Below, piece by piece: positions 1 to 7,417 of a DNA stretch of 21,724 nt. This DNA comes from Betaproteobacteria bacterium (GTDB taxonomy: Bacteria > Pseudomonadota > Gammaproteobacteria > Burkholderiales > SG8-41), in contig JANXSE010000444.1 in assembly GCA_025356695.1 (NCBI GenBank), positions 1-21,724 on the forward strand, written 5' to 3'. The notes under the pieces were generated by a model. It was not told where the DNA came from. It was given only the letters and a program-made list of their open reading frames with translations, and made no database searches. How positions within the stretch are numbered: the stretch's first letter is position 1; each line of letters opens with the position of its first letter. The translations under genes and the position numbers were made by a program.

Positions 1-200
1 GCGGTGCAGGTCAGACCGGCGCGCAGAAGTACGTAGTCGAATACGCCTACGCACTGTCGAAGCGCACGGAAATCGGTCTTGACTACGCGACGATCCGCAA
101 CGATCGTTTCTCGAACATCACGATCGGCACCGGTTCCAATACCCCGAACTACGGCGAAACGCAGACCTTCACGGGTATGATGATGCGTCACAAGTTCTAA
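1..200 (+). CDS. Outer-membrane porin, C-terminal end (5' truncated by the window)
   Basis: The reading frame is open from base 3 and ends with TAA at 198-200. The visible 65 residues contain the Burkholderiales general-porin pattern: YALSKRTEIGLDYATIRND, then a short Asn/Gly-rich loop, then a closing strand GMMMRHKF. A terminal Phe is the signal by which the BAM machinery recognises outer-membrane beta-barrels. Known of the family: trimeric 16-strand barrels that let small hydrophilic solutes cross the outer membrane. Everything upstream of residue 1 lies outside the window, so substrate preference cannot be judged. Two terminators follow, so the gene is insulated from the next one. Confidence 0.85.
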   Translation, partial: GAGQTGAQKYVVEYAYALSKRTEIGLDYATIRNDRFSNITIGTGSNTPNYGETQTFTGMMMRHKF

Positions 201-212
201 ACAAAGTTGCAA

Positions 213-240
213 CCGCAGACCTCCGGGTCTGCGGGTTTTC
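213..240 (+). terminator. Intrinsic terminator 1 after the porin gene
   Basis: A perfect 9-bp stem (CCGCAGACC at 213-221 with GGTCTGCGG at 226-234) around a 4-nt loop, followed by GTTTTC. It starts 13 nt after the porin stop codon. Confidence 0.9.
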
Positions 241-301
241 TATGAGTCCCGAAAGGACGGCCGTTCCTCAGACGGTTGTTGTTCATGCAAGTATCACTTT
301 T

Positions 302-329
302 AAAGCCCCGGTCTACGGGGCTTTTTTTC
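302..329 (+). terminator. Intrinsic terminator 2, tandem to the first
   Basis: A stem AAAGCCCCG / CGGGGCTTT (302-310 with 316-324) and a 5-nt loop, with the T run continuing to 328. It lies 62 nt beyond the first terminator and stops any read-through from the strongly expressed porin class before the next promoter. The stem also has A residues on the other side, so it could work in both directions. Confidence 0.88.
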
Positions 330-365
330 GTCTGCACGACGCAGAATGATAGCGCTTGCGCCGCG

Positions 366-395
366 TTGCGGCCGGCGCGCAACTGCCCGTAGAAT
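366..395 (+). promoter_or_regulatory. Candidate sigma-70 promoter for the first Bug gene
   Basis: TTGCGG at 366-371 and TAGAAT at 390-395 are separated by 18 nt. It sits between the tandem terminators and the ribosome-binding stretch GGAAGAG (414-420). The predicted start of transcription is near 402, giving a leader of about 25 nt. Found by eye only. Confidence 0.4.
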
Positions 396-426
396 GCCCG
401 TCTGTTCATCAATGGAAGAGGCAAAC

Positions 427-1395
427 ATGAGTATTTCGCTACTGCGCCTGCTAATGCTGGCTGCCGCAACGATCGTCTCCGCTGGCGCTGTCGCCCAGCC
501 TTTTCCATCCAAACCGATCCGCATCGTGATTCCGTTCCCGCCGGGCAATACCATGGACATCATGGCGCGCCTGATTGCGCCCAGGCTCACCGAACGCCTC
601 GGGCAGAATGTGATTGTCGACAACCGCGCCGGCGCCGCCGGCCAGCTTGGCATGGAAATCGGCAAGAACGCGCCTGCCGACGGCTACACAGTGATCGCCG
701 GGCAGGGCGGCAACATGGTCGTGATGCCGCATACCTATAAGAAAATTCCGTACGATGTGTTCAAGGACTTCGCGCCGATTGCGCTCTCGACGACGAATTT
801 TCTCGGCCTGGTCGTGCATCCAAGCGTGCCGTTCAAATCGGTGAAGGATCTGGTCACGTACGCAAAGGCCAATCCGAACCGCATCACTTTCGGTTCGAAC
901 GGCGAGGGCGGCTTTCCGCACATGACGATTGAACTCCTGCGCGTGATGGCCGGTTTCACTTATGTGCATGTGCCGTACAAAGGCAGTGCGCAGATTGCCA
1001 CCGATCTGATCGGCGGGCACATCGACGCCGCAATCGACGGCATCACCGGCCTCACGCCGCATATCCGTTCCGGCAAGCTGCGCCTGCTGGCGATCACCAA
1101 TCCGACCCGTGTGTCCACCTTCGAGGGTACGCCGACTATCGCCGAGAGCGTGCCTGGCTATGATTCGCGCGGCTGGTTCGGTTTCGTCGCGCCCGCCGGT
1201 ACGCCGCGCGAAATCGTTTTGCTGCTCAATCAGGAAATCAATCGCGCCATGTCCCTGCCGGAGATCAAAGACAAACTCACGTCGGCCGGGCTCTTTATCG
1301 TCAACGAATCGCCCGAATATTTTGCCTCGGTATTGAAAAGTGATTACGCCAAATACGGCAAGCTGATTCGAGATATCAATTTTCAGCCGCAGTAG
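427..1395 (+). CDS. Bug/TctC-family periplasmic solute-binding protein 1
   Basis: 322 aa, typical for the family. The family binds small carboxylates or similar metabolites in the periplasm and hands them to a TctA/TctB membrane pair (tripartite tricarboxylate transport) or to a sensor. Seen here: a signal peptide (cleavage likely after AVA, residue 23), the entry motif FPSKPIRIVIPFPPG, the NRAGAAGQLG loop, PADGYT, and VHVPYKG in the second lobe. Oddities: the usual PPGGxxD binding loop reads PPGNTMD, with one Gly changed to Asn, and the C-terminus (LIRDINFQPQ) departs from the common xKPE ending. Start chosen at the ATG preceded by GGAAGAG; the frame stays open 27 codons upstream but would skip the signal peptide. 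A secreted phosphoesterase follows after 4 nt, so the two are probably cotranscribed. The ligand cannot be inferred. Confidence 0.93.
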   Translation: MSISLLRLLMLAAATIVSAGAVAQPFPSKPIRIVIPFPPGNTMDIMARLIAPRLTERLGQNVIVDNRAGAAGQLGMEIGKNAPADGYTVIAGQGGNMVVMPHTYKKIPYDVFKDFAPIALSTTNFLGLVVHPSVPFKSVKDLVTYAKANPNRITFGSNGEGGFPHMTIELLRVMAGFTYVHVPYKGSAQIATDLIGGHIDAAIDGITGLTPHIRSGKLRLLAITNPTRVSTFEGTPTIAESVPGYDSRGWFGFVAPAGTPREIVLLLNQEINRAMSLPEIKDKLTSAGLFIVNESPEYFASVLKSDYAKYGKLIRDINFQPQ

Positions 1396-1399
1396 TCGC

Positions 1400-2254
1400 A
1401 TGCTGCGCGCACTGCGATTCTTTTTGCTGCTGGCTTGCGCCGGCTGTGTGCCGGCCGGCGCGGAGCAGGCGCTGCCGCGGCCTGACCACGTGGTGATTGT
1501 GGTCGAGGAAAACCGCGCTTATTCGCACATTATCGGCAATATGGCCGCGCAGTACATCAACGGCCTGGCCAATCGCGGCGCGCTTTTTTCGCAGTCGTAC
1601 GCTGTGGCGCATCCGAGTCAGCCGAATTATCTTGCGCTGTTCGCCGGCTCGACCATGGGGGTTGCCGACAATTCCTGCCCTTATACATTCAAGAGCGAGA
1701 ATCTGGCGAGCCTGCTGCTGCGCGCCGGTTTTACGTTTGCAACTTATTCAGAGTCGCTGCCCGCAACCGGGTTTACCGGCTGCATGAGCGGGCATTACCA
1801 GCGCAAGCACAATCCGGCGGTGAACTGGCAGGGCGTCAATGTGCCGGCCTCTGCCAATCTTTCGTTTGCGGCGTTTCCATCCGATTTCTCGCGCCTGCCG
1901 ACCGTGGCGCTGGTAGTGCCCGACCAGCAGAACGATATGCACGACGGCCGCGAGCCCGACACCATCATTCGCGGCGACCAGTGGTTGAAGAAAAATCTCG
2001 ACGCCTATATGCGCTGGACGGAGAAGAACAACAGTCTGTTGATACTGACTTTTGATGAAGACGACGACACCGAGAACAACCGTATTGTCACGATCTTTGT
2101 CGGGCCGATGGTGAAGCAGGGGGTCTACGCGCAGCGCATCGACCACTACAGCGTATTGCGTACACTGCTCGACATGTACGGGTTGCCGGCAATCGGTCGT
2201 GCCGTCGAAGCGCGACCGGTCACGGATGTGTGGAAGAGCGCGCCAGCGCGCTGA
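1400..2254 (+). CDS. Secreted phosphoesterase (acid phosphatase / phospholipase C-like)
   Basis: 284 aa with an N-terminal hydrophobic export signal (residues about 5-21; the LACAGC stretch could be a non-canonical lipobox). It matches the phosphoesterase family that includes AcpA-type acid phosphatases and phospholipase C. Motifs visible: HVVIVVEENR (metal/nucleophile region, residues 30-39), AHPSQPNY (70-77), VPDQQNDMHDG (173-183), LTFDEDDD (216-223), and the closing block VGPMVKQGVYAQRIDHYS. Known of the family: hydrolysis of phosphomonoesters or phospholipid head groups in the periplasm or outside the cell. It starts 4 nt after the Bug gene and ends 6 nt from a convergent gene, leaving no room for a conventional terminator. 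Substrate is unknown; phosphate scavenging is the simplest reading. Confidence 0.85.
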   Translation: MLRALRFFLLLACAGCVPAGAEQALPRPDHVVIVVEENRAYSHIIGNMAAQYINGLANRGALFSQSYAVAHPSQPNYLALFAGSTMGVADNSCPYTFKSENLASLLLRAGFTFATYSESLPATGFTGCMSGHYQRKHNPAVNWQGVNVPASANLSFAAFPSDFSRLPTVALVVPDQQNDMHDGREPDTIIRGDQWLKKNLDAYMRWTEKNNSLLILTFDEDDDTENNRIVTIFVGPMVKQGVYAQRIDHYSVLRTLLDMYGLPAIGRAVEARPVTDVWKSAPAR

Positions 2255-2260
2255 GTGTTC

Positions 2261-2770
2261 TTACTTCAGGCCGCCGGCGATTTTTTCGATGCCGGCCTTC
2301 GCACATTCTTCATCAGCGCCGCCGCCGCCTTTGGCGCCGGGTGTGCCTGAAATGCCGATCGCGCCAACCAGCGTGTCACCGGCTCGTATCGGCAGGCCGC
2401 CTGCCGCGGTGGTAATGTTGGCCAGATGCAGCGGCCCGGCACTGCCCGGATTACCGGCGGCGCTCTTGCCGTATTCGCGCGAAGGCATGTTGTAAGTAAG
2501 CGCGGTGTGCGCTTTGCGCAGACTGTGCTCGACGCTGTGCGGGCTGGCGCCGTTATCGCGGATGCTGACGACCACGCGGTCGGCGCGGTCGAGTACGGTG
2601 ATGGTGACAACGCTGCCGTGCTGGCGGCAGGCGGCGAGTGCAATTTGTGCCAGCTCGATTGCCGCATCTGTCGAGATTTGACGCTCGTTGATCAGTGCTT
2701 CTGCCGAAAACGCACAGGGCGCCGCCAGCGCGGCGACGGCGATCATCAAGGTTGCATGCACTTTGTTCAT
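2261..2770 (-). CDS. Secreted GlcG/HbpS-family (DUF336) protein
   Basis: 169 aa. A signal peptide (MNKVHATLMIAVAALAAPCA, cleavage near residue 23) precedes a single GlcG/HbpS domain: the IELAQIALAACR helix, VTITVLDRADRVVVSIRDNGA, the Ser-rich turn SPHSVEHSLRKAHTAL, GGLPIRAGDTLVGAIGISG, and a glycine-rich end with DEECAKAGIEKI. Family members bind haem or act as accessory proteins near glycolate and aromatic pathways; some are cytoplasmic, but this one is exported. AGAGGGGA lies just upstream of the ATG. It is the last gene of a (-) run and begins 21 nt after the Bug gene, so it is probably cotranscribed with it. The biochemical role is not established for this subgroup. Confidence 0.85.
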   Translation of the reverse strand: MNKVHATLMIAVAALAAPCAFSAEALINERQISTDAAIELAQIALAACRQHGSVVTITVLDRADRVVVSIRDNGASPHSVEHSLRKAHTALTYNMPSREYGKSAAGNPGSAGPLHLANITTAAGGLPIRAGDTLVGAIGISGTPGAKGGGGADEECAKAGIEKIAGGLK

Positions 2771-2791
2771 GCCGGATTCCCCTCTATTGAA

Positions 2792-3751
2792 CTATTCGAC
2801 GCGCGCGCCGGAGCTTTTGACGACCTTCGCCCACTTTTCCGTTTCGTCAGTATGTATTTTCCAGAAATCGGCGGGGCTGCCGGCGATCGGGTCGCCGCCG
2901 AGTTCAGCCAGCCGCGCGCGCATTTTCGGTTCGGCCAGAATTTCGTTGATTTCGCGATTGAGCCTGGCGACCGCGGCGGCGGGCGTGCCTTTCGGTGCGC
3001 CCATGCCGAACCACGCGCTGGCTTCGTAGCCTGGCACCGTGTCGCCGACGGTGGGCACGTCGGGCAACTGGGGTGAGCGCTTCGCCGTGGTGACGGCGAG
3101 CGCGCGCAGCTTGCCGCCGCGGATAAACTCGATTGACGACGGCATGTTGTCGAACATCAGGTGCACTTGGCCGCCGATCAGATCGGGGAACGCCGGCCCC
3201 GCCCCTTTGTACGGCACATGCGTCATTTTTATCCCGGTCATCGACATGAACAACTCTCCCGACAGGTGCACTGACGTGCCGCTGCCCGACGAAGCGAGTA
3301 TGACCTTGCCGGGATTCGCCTTTACGTGCGCGATAAACTCGGCGACTGTTTTGACCGGCAGCGATACAGTCACTTCCATTACGTTTGGCACGCGCACCAG
3401 CCCGGCGACCGGCGCCATATCGCGCAGGAAATTGAAATTCAAGTTGGTGTAGAGCGTGGCGTTGATCGCGTTGGCAGGATTGACCAGAAATACGTTGTAG
3501 CCGTCGGCTGTCGACTTGATCGCGAGTTCAGTCCCGATGTTGTTGCCGGCGCCGGGGCGATTGTCGATCAACACCTGCTGTCCGAGCCGCTCCGACAAGC
3601 GCTGACCCATGATGCGCGCGAGAATGTCGGTGGTGCCGCCGGGCGGGTACGGCACGATCCAGCGGATGGTGCGCGAGGGATAGACATCCGCCGCGAAGGC
3701 GTTGACGACGGTTGCGAGTGCGAGCAGCAGTGTGACAAAGAATATGCGCAT
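2792..3751 (-). CDS. Bug/TctC-family periplasmic solute-binding protein 2
   Basis: 319 aa. Signal peptide ends at AFA-A (residue 20-21), then VYPSRTIRWIVPYPPGGTTDILAR, a fully conserved entry loop with the GGxxD aspartate, then DNRPGAGNNIGTELA, STADGYN (a Ser-Thr in place of the usual Pro before the Asp), and THVPYKGAG. The Trp in RTIRWIVPYPPGG is shared by a recognisable Bug subgroup. GGAGAGGA lies upstream of the ATG. The SDR-like gene is 147 nt upstream on the same strand and the GlcG-like gene 21 nt downstream, so a Bug plus GlcG transcription unit is likely, with the SDR perhaps at its head. Ligand unknown. Confidence 0.93.
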   Translation of the reverse strand: MRIFFVTLLLALATVVNAFAADVYPSRTIRWIVPYPPGGTTDILARIMGQRLSERLGQQVLIDNRPGAGNNIGTELAIKSTADGYNVFLVNPANAINATLYTNLNFNFLRDMAPVAGLVRVPNVMEVTVSLPVKTVAEFIAHVKANPGKVILASSGSGTSVHLSGELFMSMTGIKMTHVPYKGAGPAFPDLIGGQVHLMFDNMPSSIEFIRGGKLRALAVTTAKRSPQLPDVPTVGDTVPGYEASAWFGMGAPKGTPAAAVARLNREINEILAEPKMRARLAELGGDPIAGSPADFWKIHTDETEKWAKVVKSSGARVE

Positions 3752-3865
3752 GCTTGTGTCCTCTCCGGATTAATAGCGCCGCTGTTTCTTGTTTTTCGGC
3801 GGTCGACGGCGGCTATCATGACACAACCCGAGCGGCGACGGGTAGGGTTGCTGATGCGGTATTGC

Positions 3866-3881
3866 GCTGCGGCTGCGCAGC
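3866..3881 (-). terminator. Weak hairpin downstream of the SDR-like gene
   Basis: GCTGCG / CGCAGC with a 4-nt loop lies 17 nt past the SDR stop codon on the (-) strand. No T run follows, so it is more likely an RNA 3' stem or pause site than a full intrinsic terminator. Confidence 0.25.
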
Positions 3882-3898
3882 AGAAAGATCAGGGATTT

Positions 3899-4636
3899 TC
3901 AGTTGTTCATGAAAAAACCGCCGTTGACGTGAATGGTTTGGCCGGTGATATAGCGTCCCTGTGCGCCGCACAGCAGCTTGATCAGCGCGGTTACTTCGGG
4001 AATCTCGGCGAAGCGGCCGAGCGGAATCTGCTGCATGTCAAAGGTCAGCGGGGTGCTGCGTTTTGTATTGACGGGGCCGGGGGCGACGCAATTGACGTTG
4101 ATATTGTGGGCGGCAAATTCCTGCGCCAGCGCGCGCGTCAGGCCGGCCAGCCCCGCCTTGGCCGCTGACGTCGGCGCGCGCTGCCACAGCGGCAGGTGGC
4201 CGGCGGCGCCGCCCATATTGATGACGCTGCCGCCGCCGGCCTTGAGCATTTCCGGCAAACAGGCCTGCGTGCAGTGAAACGCGCCGTCTAGCACGACCGC
4301 AATCGTTTTGCGCCATTCTTCGGACGTGATTTCAAGAAACGGTTTGACTACGTGCACCACCGCGCCGTTGACGAGGATGTCGACGCGGCCGAATTGTTCC
4401 ACCGTCGTTTTTACCATTTGCCGTACCGTCGCCTGATCGGTGACGTCGCCGACGTGGCGAATGGCGCGTCCGCCGGCGGCGCTGATTTCGGCGACGAGGA
4501 CGTCGAGTTCGGCCTGCGAGCCGCGCGAGTTAATGCATACCGCCGTGCCCGCTGCCGCCAGATCGATTGCCAGCGCGCGGCCGATATTGCGCGCGCCGCC
4601 GGTGATGATGGCCACTTTGCCTGCGAATTCCCCCAT
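3899..4636 (-). CDS. Short-chain dehydrogenase/reductase-like protein with a degenerate active site
   Basis: 245 aa, the size of a classical SDR. The Rossmann start is intact (ITGGARNIGRALA, residues 11-23), with GDVTD at 63-67 and the family's VAPGPVNT block further on, so a nucleotide is probably still bound. The catalytic tetrad is not: the NNAG motif reads NGAV (90-93), the strand-5 Asn position reads VVLDGAF (Val), the catalytic Ser position falls in INMGGAAG (Gly), and YxxxK reads TSAAK (Thr156, Lys160; Thr codon at 4169-4171). Only the Lys remains. The frame is clean and full length, so this is not simple decay. The start is the ATG with AGGGGGC upstream. It diverges from the class II aldolase gene. 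It may be a binding or regulatory protein, or an SDR using other residues. Confidence 0.85.
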   Translation of the reverse strand: MGEFAGKVAIITGGARNIGRALAIDLAAAGTAVCINSRGSQAELDVLVAEISAAGGRAIRHVGDVTDQATVRQMVKTTVEQFGRVDILVNGAVVHVVKPFLEITSEEWRKTIAVVLDGAFHCTQACLPEMLKAGGGSVINMGGAAGHLPLWQRAPTSAAKAGLAGLTRALAQEFAAHNINVNCVAPGPVNTKRSTPLTFDMQQIPLGRFAEIPEVTALIKLLCGAQGRYITGQTIHVNGGFFMNN

Positions 4637-4684
4637 GCTGCCTGCCCCCTGTCTTGTTTTGTGAACGATGATACTACGTCGATC

Positions 4685-4728
4685 CGCAGTGCCGGCGCAG
4701 TGCCGGCGCAGTCCTGGCGCAGTCCTGG
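4685..4728. repeat. Four tandem 11-bp direct repeats in a divergent promoter region
   Basis: Copies at 4685-4695 and 4696-4706 read CGCAGTGCCGG; copies at 4707-4717 and 4718-4728 read CGCAGTCCTGG. The unit length equals one helical turn, so all copies face the same side of the DNA. They lie between the SDR-like and aldolase-like genes, directly upstream of the candidate aldolase promoter. This fits a cooperative binding array, though a slippage-expanded microsatellite is also possible. Confidence 0.8.
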
Positions 4729-4758
4729 TTTACCTTGTGCGTCCGTCCGGTTGATAAT
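4729..4758 (+). promoter_or_regulatory. Candidate promoter for the aldolase/ABC operon
   Basis: TTTACC at 4729-4734 and GATAAT at 4753-4758, spaced 18 nt, begin exactly where the tandem 11-bp repeats stop. The ATG follows 40 nt after the -10 with AGAGGAG as ribosome-binding site. Judged by eye only. Confidence 0.35.
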
Positions 4759-4798
4759 ACGCGCCTGCTTACGCGCATTCTGGAAAGAGGAGCACCGT

Positions 4799-5578
4799 AT
4801 GAACACGATAGTTGATCCGCTGGGCGTGCCGTCGATGCGCGGCCGCGTCAGCGCCGAAGAATGGGAAATGCGCGTCAACCTCGCCGCCTGTTACCGGCTT
4901 GCCGCGCACTTCCGCATGACCGATCTGATTTACACGCATATCTCGGCGCGCGTGCCGGGCGAACAGCATCATTTTCTGATCAATGCCTTTGGCCTGCTGT
5001 GGGACGAAATCACCGCATCGAATCTGGTCAAGGTCACCGGCGAGGGCGAAATCGTCGATGACCCGACCGGGCTTGGCATCAATCAGGCCGGTTACGTGAT
5101 TCACAGCGCGGTGCATCGCGGCCGCCCCGATACCAATTGCGTCATGCATACGCATACCGCCGCCGGCGTCGGTGTCTCCGCGCAGGAACACGGTCTGCTG
5201 CCGATCTCGCAACACGCCATGCGCCTGACCGGCAATGTCGGTTATCACGATTACGAAGGCGTTGCGCTTGATCTCGACGAGCAGCAGCGTTTGATCGCAG
5301 ACCTCGGTTCACGAATGACCATGATCCTGTGCAATCACGGCCTGCTATCCTGCGGCAGCACTGTGCGCCAGGCCTTCGACTATATGTATTACCTTGAGCG
5401 CGCCTGCCAGGCGCAGATCAGCGCGCTGTCGGGCGGTAGCAAATTGCGCATGCCGCCGTCGGAAATTGCCGAGAAAGTGGCGCGCCAGTTCGAGCGCCCC
5501 GGTTATCAGGAGAAGAAGGGCGAGTGGCGCGCGCTCCTGCGCATGCTCGACCGCACGGACCCGACGTACAAGCAGTGA
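4799..5578 (+). CDS. Class II aldolase/adducin-family protein
   Basis: 259 aa. The zinc ligands of the fold are visible: HTH (His117 and His119) and NHG (His180). Known members cleave or form C-C bonds (fuculose-phosphate aldolase) or decarboxylate hydroxy acids. Here the catalytic Glu position of FucA, four residues before the conserved His102, is Gly98 in the stretch INQAGYVIHSAVH. That matches the adducin-like branch, for which no aldolase activity can be assumed. The ATG is preceded by AGAGGAG; the frame is open upstream through the divergent region but lacks a ribosome-binding site there. The stop overlaps the start of the ABC exporter gene (GTGA, 5575-5578), so translation of the two is coupled. 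Likely substrate: a small hydroxylated acid, by inference. Confidence 0.88.
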   Translation: MNTIVDPLGVPSMRGRVSAEEWEMRVNLAACYRLAAHFRMTDLIYTHISARVPGEQHHFLINAFGLLWDEITASNLVKVTGEGEIVDDPTGLGINQAGYVIHSAVHRGRPDTNCVMHTHTAAGVGVSAQEHGLLPISQHAMRLTGNVGYHDYEGVALDLDEQQRLIADLGSRMTMILCNHGLLSCGSTVRQAFDYMYYLERACQAQISALSGGSKLRMPPSEIAEKVARQFERPGYQEKKGEWRALLRMLDRTDPTYKQ

Positions 5579-7356
5579 GCGAAGAAACGTCCGGCGCGGC
5601 GATTAGCCGCGCAACATCGATTGCGCATCTGCGGCGGTTGTGGCGGTTCGTCGCGCCGTACAAGGGGCGCGTCGGCATCGCGCTGGTGGCGTTGATGATT
5701 GCGGCCGGCTGTGTGCTCGCACTGGGGCAGGGCCTGCGGCATGTGATTGATGCCGGCTTCGGCAGCCGCGATCCGCATTTGCTTAACGCCGCCCTTGCCG
5801 CGGTGGTTGCGGTGGCAATACTGCTGTCGGCGGCGACGTGGACGCGTTTTTATCTGATGATGAGCGTGGGTGAACGCATCATCGCCGATTTGCGCTGTGC
5901 GGCGTTTGCGCATGTGCTTACACTATCGCCGGCGTTTTTCGACGCCTCGCGCACTGGAGAAATTTCCTCGCGCATCACCAACGACAGCGAACAGATACGC
6001 CAGGTCATCGGTTTCGGCTTTTCGATGTTTCTGCGCAACGGACTGATGATGCTGGGTGCGCTGGCGATGCTGTTTGCCACCAGCGTCAAACTTGCGGCCT
6101 TGATCGTGCTCGGTGTTCCTGCAACGCTGATTCCGATTCTGCTGATGGGCCGGCGCGTGCGCCGCCTGTCGCGCGCCAATCAGGATCGTGTCGCCGATGT
6201 CACCGCGCATATCGACGAGTCGCTGCACGAAATCAGAACCGTGCAGGCTTATCGCCACGAAGAACGCACGCGCGATCATTTTGCACGCGCTGCTGAAGCA
6301 GCCTACACAGCCGGTGTAGATCGTGTACGCGTCAAGGCATGGTTGATTTCTCTGGTGATGCTGATCGGTTTTTGTGCGGTCGGCGTGATTCTATGGATCG
6401 GCGGCCACGATGTATTTGAAGGCCGTCTCACTGCCGGCGAATTGTCGGCCTTCGTGTTTTATGCCGGTATTGTCGCCGCCAGTGCCGGCGTTGTGTCAGA
6501 AGTGTGGGGCGAAATGCAGCGCGCCGCCGGCGCGACTGAACGTCTGATGGAATTGCTCGACGAGCGACCGGCATTGACGGTCGCCGCGCCGCCGCTGGTG
6601 CTGCCGGAGCGCATCAAAGGCGCGATACGTTTTGACGAGGTGGTTTTTTCCTATCCGGCGCGGCCGGACACGGTTGCTGCGGGCCCGCTGTCTTTTTCGG
6701 TGGATCCGGGTGAACGCGTTGCACTGGTCGGGCCGTCGGGCGCGGGCAAATCGACACTGTTCGCATTGCTGCTGCGCTTTTACGATCCGCAATCCGGGTG
6801 CGTGATGCTCGACGGCGGCGACATCAAGCATTGCGCCGCGCATGACGTGCGCCGCGCCATCGCGCTGGTGCCGCAGGACCCGGTGATCTTTGCCACCAGC
6901 GTGACGGAAAACGTGCGCTTCGGCCGACCGGAGGCGAGTGCCGAAGAAGTGCACGCGGCCTGCGCGGCCGCGCACGCGCTGGAATTCATCGAGCGGCTAC
7001 CGCAGGGTTTCGATACCGAGCTGGGCGAACGCGGCGTGCGTCTGTCCGGCGGCCAGCGCCAGCGCCTGTCGATTGCACGCGCGCTGCTTGCCGACCGGCC
7101 GGTACTGCTGCTTGATGAAGCGACGAGTTCGCTCGATGCCGAGTCCGAGCGCCAGGTTGCCGCCGCGCTTGAACGCCTTGAGCACGGCCGCACGACGCTG
7201 GTGATTGCGCATCGCCTCGCCACGGTGCGCAACGCCGATCGCATTATTGTCATGGAGCATGGCCGCATTCATTCGATCGGCACGCACGACGAACTGATCC
7301 GCGCCGATGGGCTCTACGCGCATCTGGCGCGACTGCAATTCGCCGCGACCGCCTAA
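5575..7356 (+). CDS. ABC exporter half-transporter (fused membrane and ATPase domains, MsbA-related)
   Basis: 593 aa from a GTG that overlaps the preceding stop by 4 nt. Residues about 25-320 form the six-helix exporter membrane domain, with the coupling-helix segment SRITNDSEQIRQVIGFG. Residues about 350-593 form the ATPase: Walker A GPSGAGKST (386-394), Q-loop LVPQDPVIF, signature LSGGQRQR (490-497), Walker B VLLLDEATSSLD (from 510) and H-loop IAHRLAT. All motifs are intact. It acts as a homodimer in the inner membrane, exporting a lipid, peptide or drug-like molecule driven by ATP. It resembles the MsbA-related proteobacterial subgroup rather than MsbA itself. No other start is plausible, because the next Met falls inside the first membrane helix. 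Confidence 0.92.
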   Translation: MSEETSGAAISRATSIAHLRRLWRFVAPYKGRVGIALVALMIAAGCVLALGQGLRHVIDAGFGSRDPHLLNAALAAVVAVAILLSAATWTRFYLMMSVGERIIADLRCAAFAHVLTLSPAFFDASRTGEISSRITNDSEQIRQVIGFGFSMFLRNGLMMLGALAMLFATSVKLAALIVLGVPATLIPILLMGRRVRRLSRANQDRVADVTAHIDESLHEIRTVQAYRHEERTRDHFARAAEAAYTAGVDRVRVKAWLISLVMLIGFCAVGVILWIGGHDVFEGRLTAGELSAFVFYAGIVAASAGVVSEVWGEMQRAAGATERLMELLDERPALTVAAPPLVLPERIKGAIRFDEVVFSYPARPDTVAAGPLSFSVDPGERVALVGPSGAGKSTLFALLLRFYDPQSGCVMLDGGDIKHCAAHDVRRAIALVPQDPVIFATSVTENVRFGRPEASAEEVHAACAAAHALEFIERLPQGFDTELGERGVRLSGGQRQRLSIARALLADRPVLLLDEATSSLDAESERQVAAALERLEHGRTTLVIAHRLATVRNADRIIVMEHGRIHSIGTHDELIRADGLYAHLARLQFAATA

Positions 7357-7376
7357 TCGCGCGCAGTCCTCCGTTA

Positions 7377-7382
7377 TATACT
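7377..7382 (+). promoter_or_regulatory. Possible -10 element before the amidohydrolase
   Basis: TATACT lies 35 nt before the ATG, in the 61-nt gap after the ABC gene. No convincing -35 element is seen, so the amidohydrolase could equally be read from the upstream operon. Confidence 0.2.
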
Positions 7383-7417
7383 CACGTCTTTTCCGCACAC
7401 GCAGGGGAGCAGCACGC

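Noticed and set aside
4352..4798. In-frame N-terminal extension of the class II aldolase-like protein
   Set aside because: It runs antisense through the SDR gene and the tandem repeats, has no ribosome-binding site, and reads as low-complexity sequence. The ATG at 4799 has a strong site.
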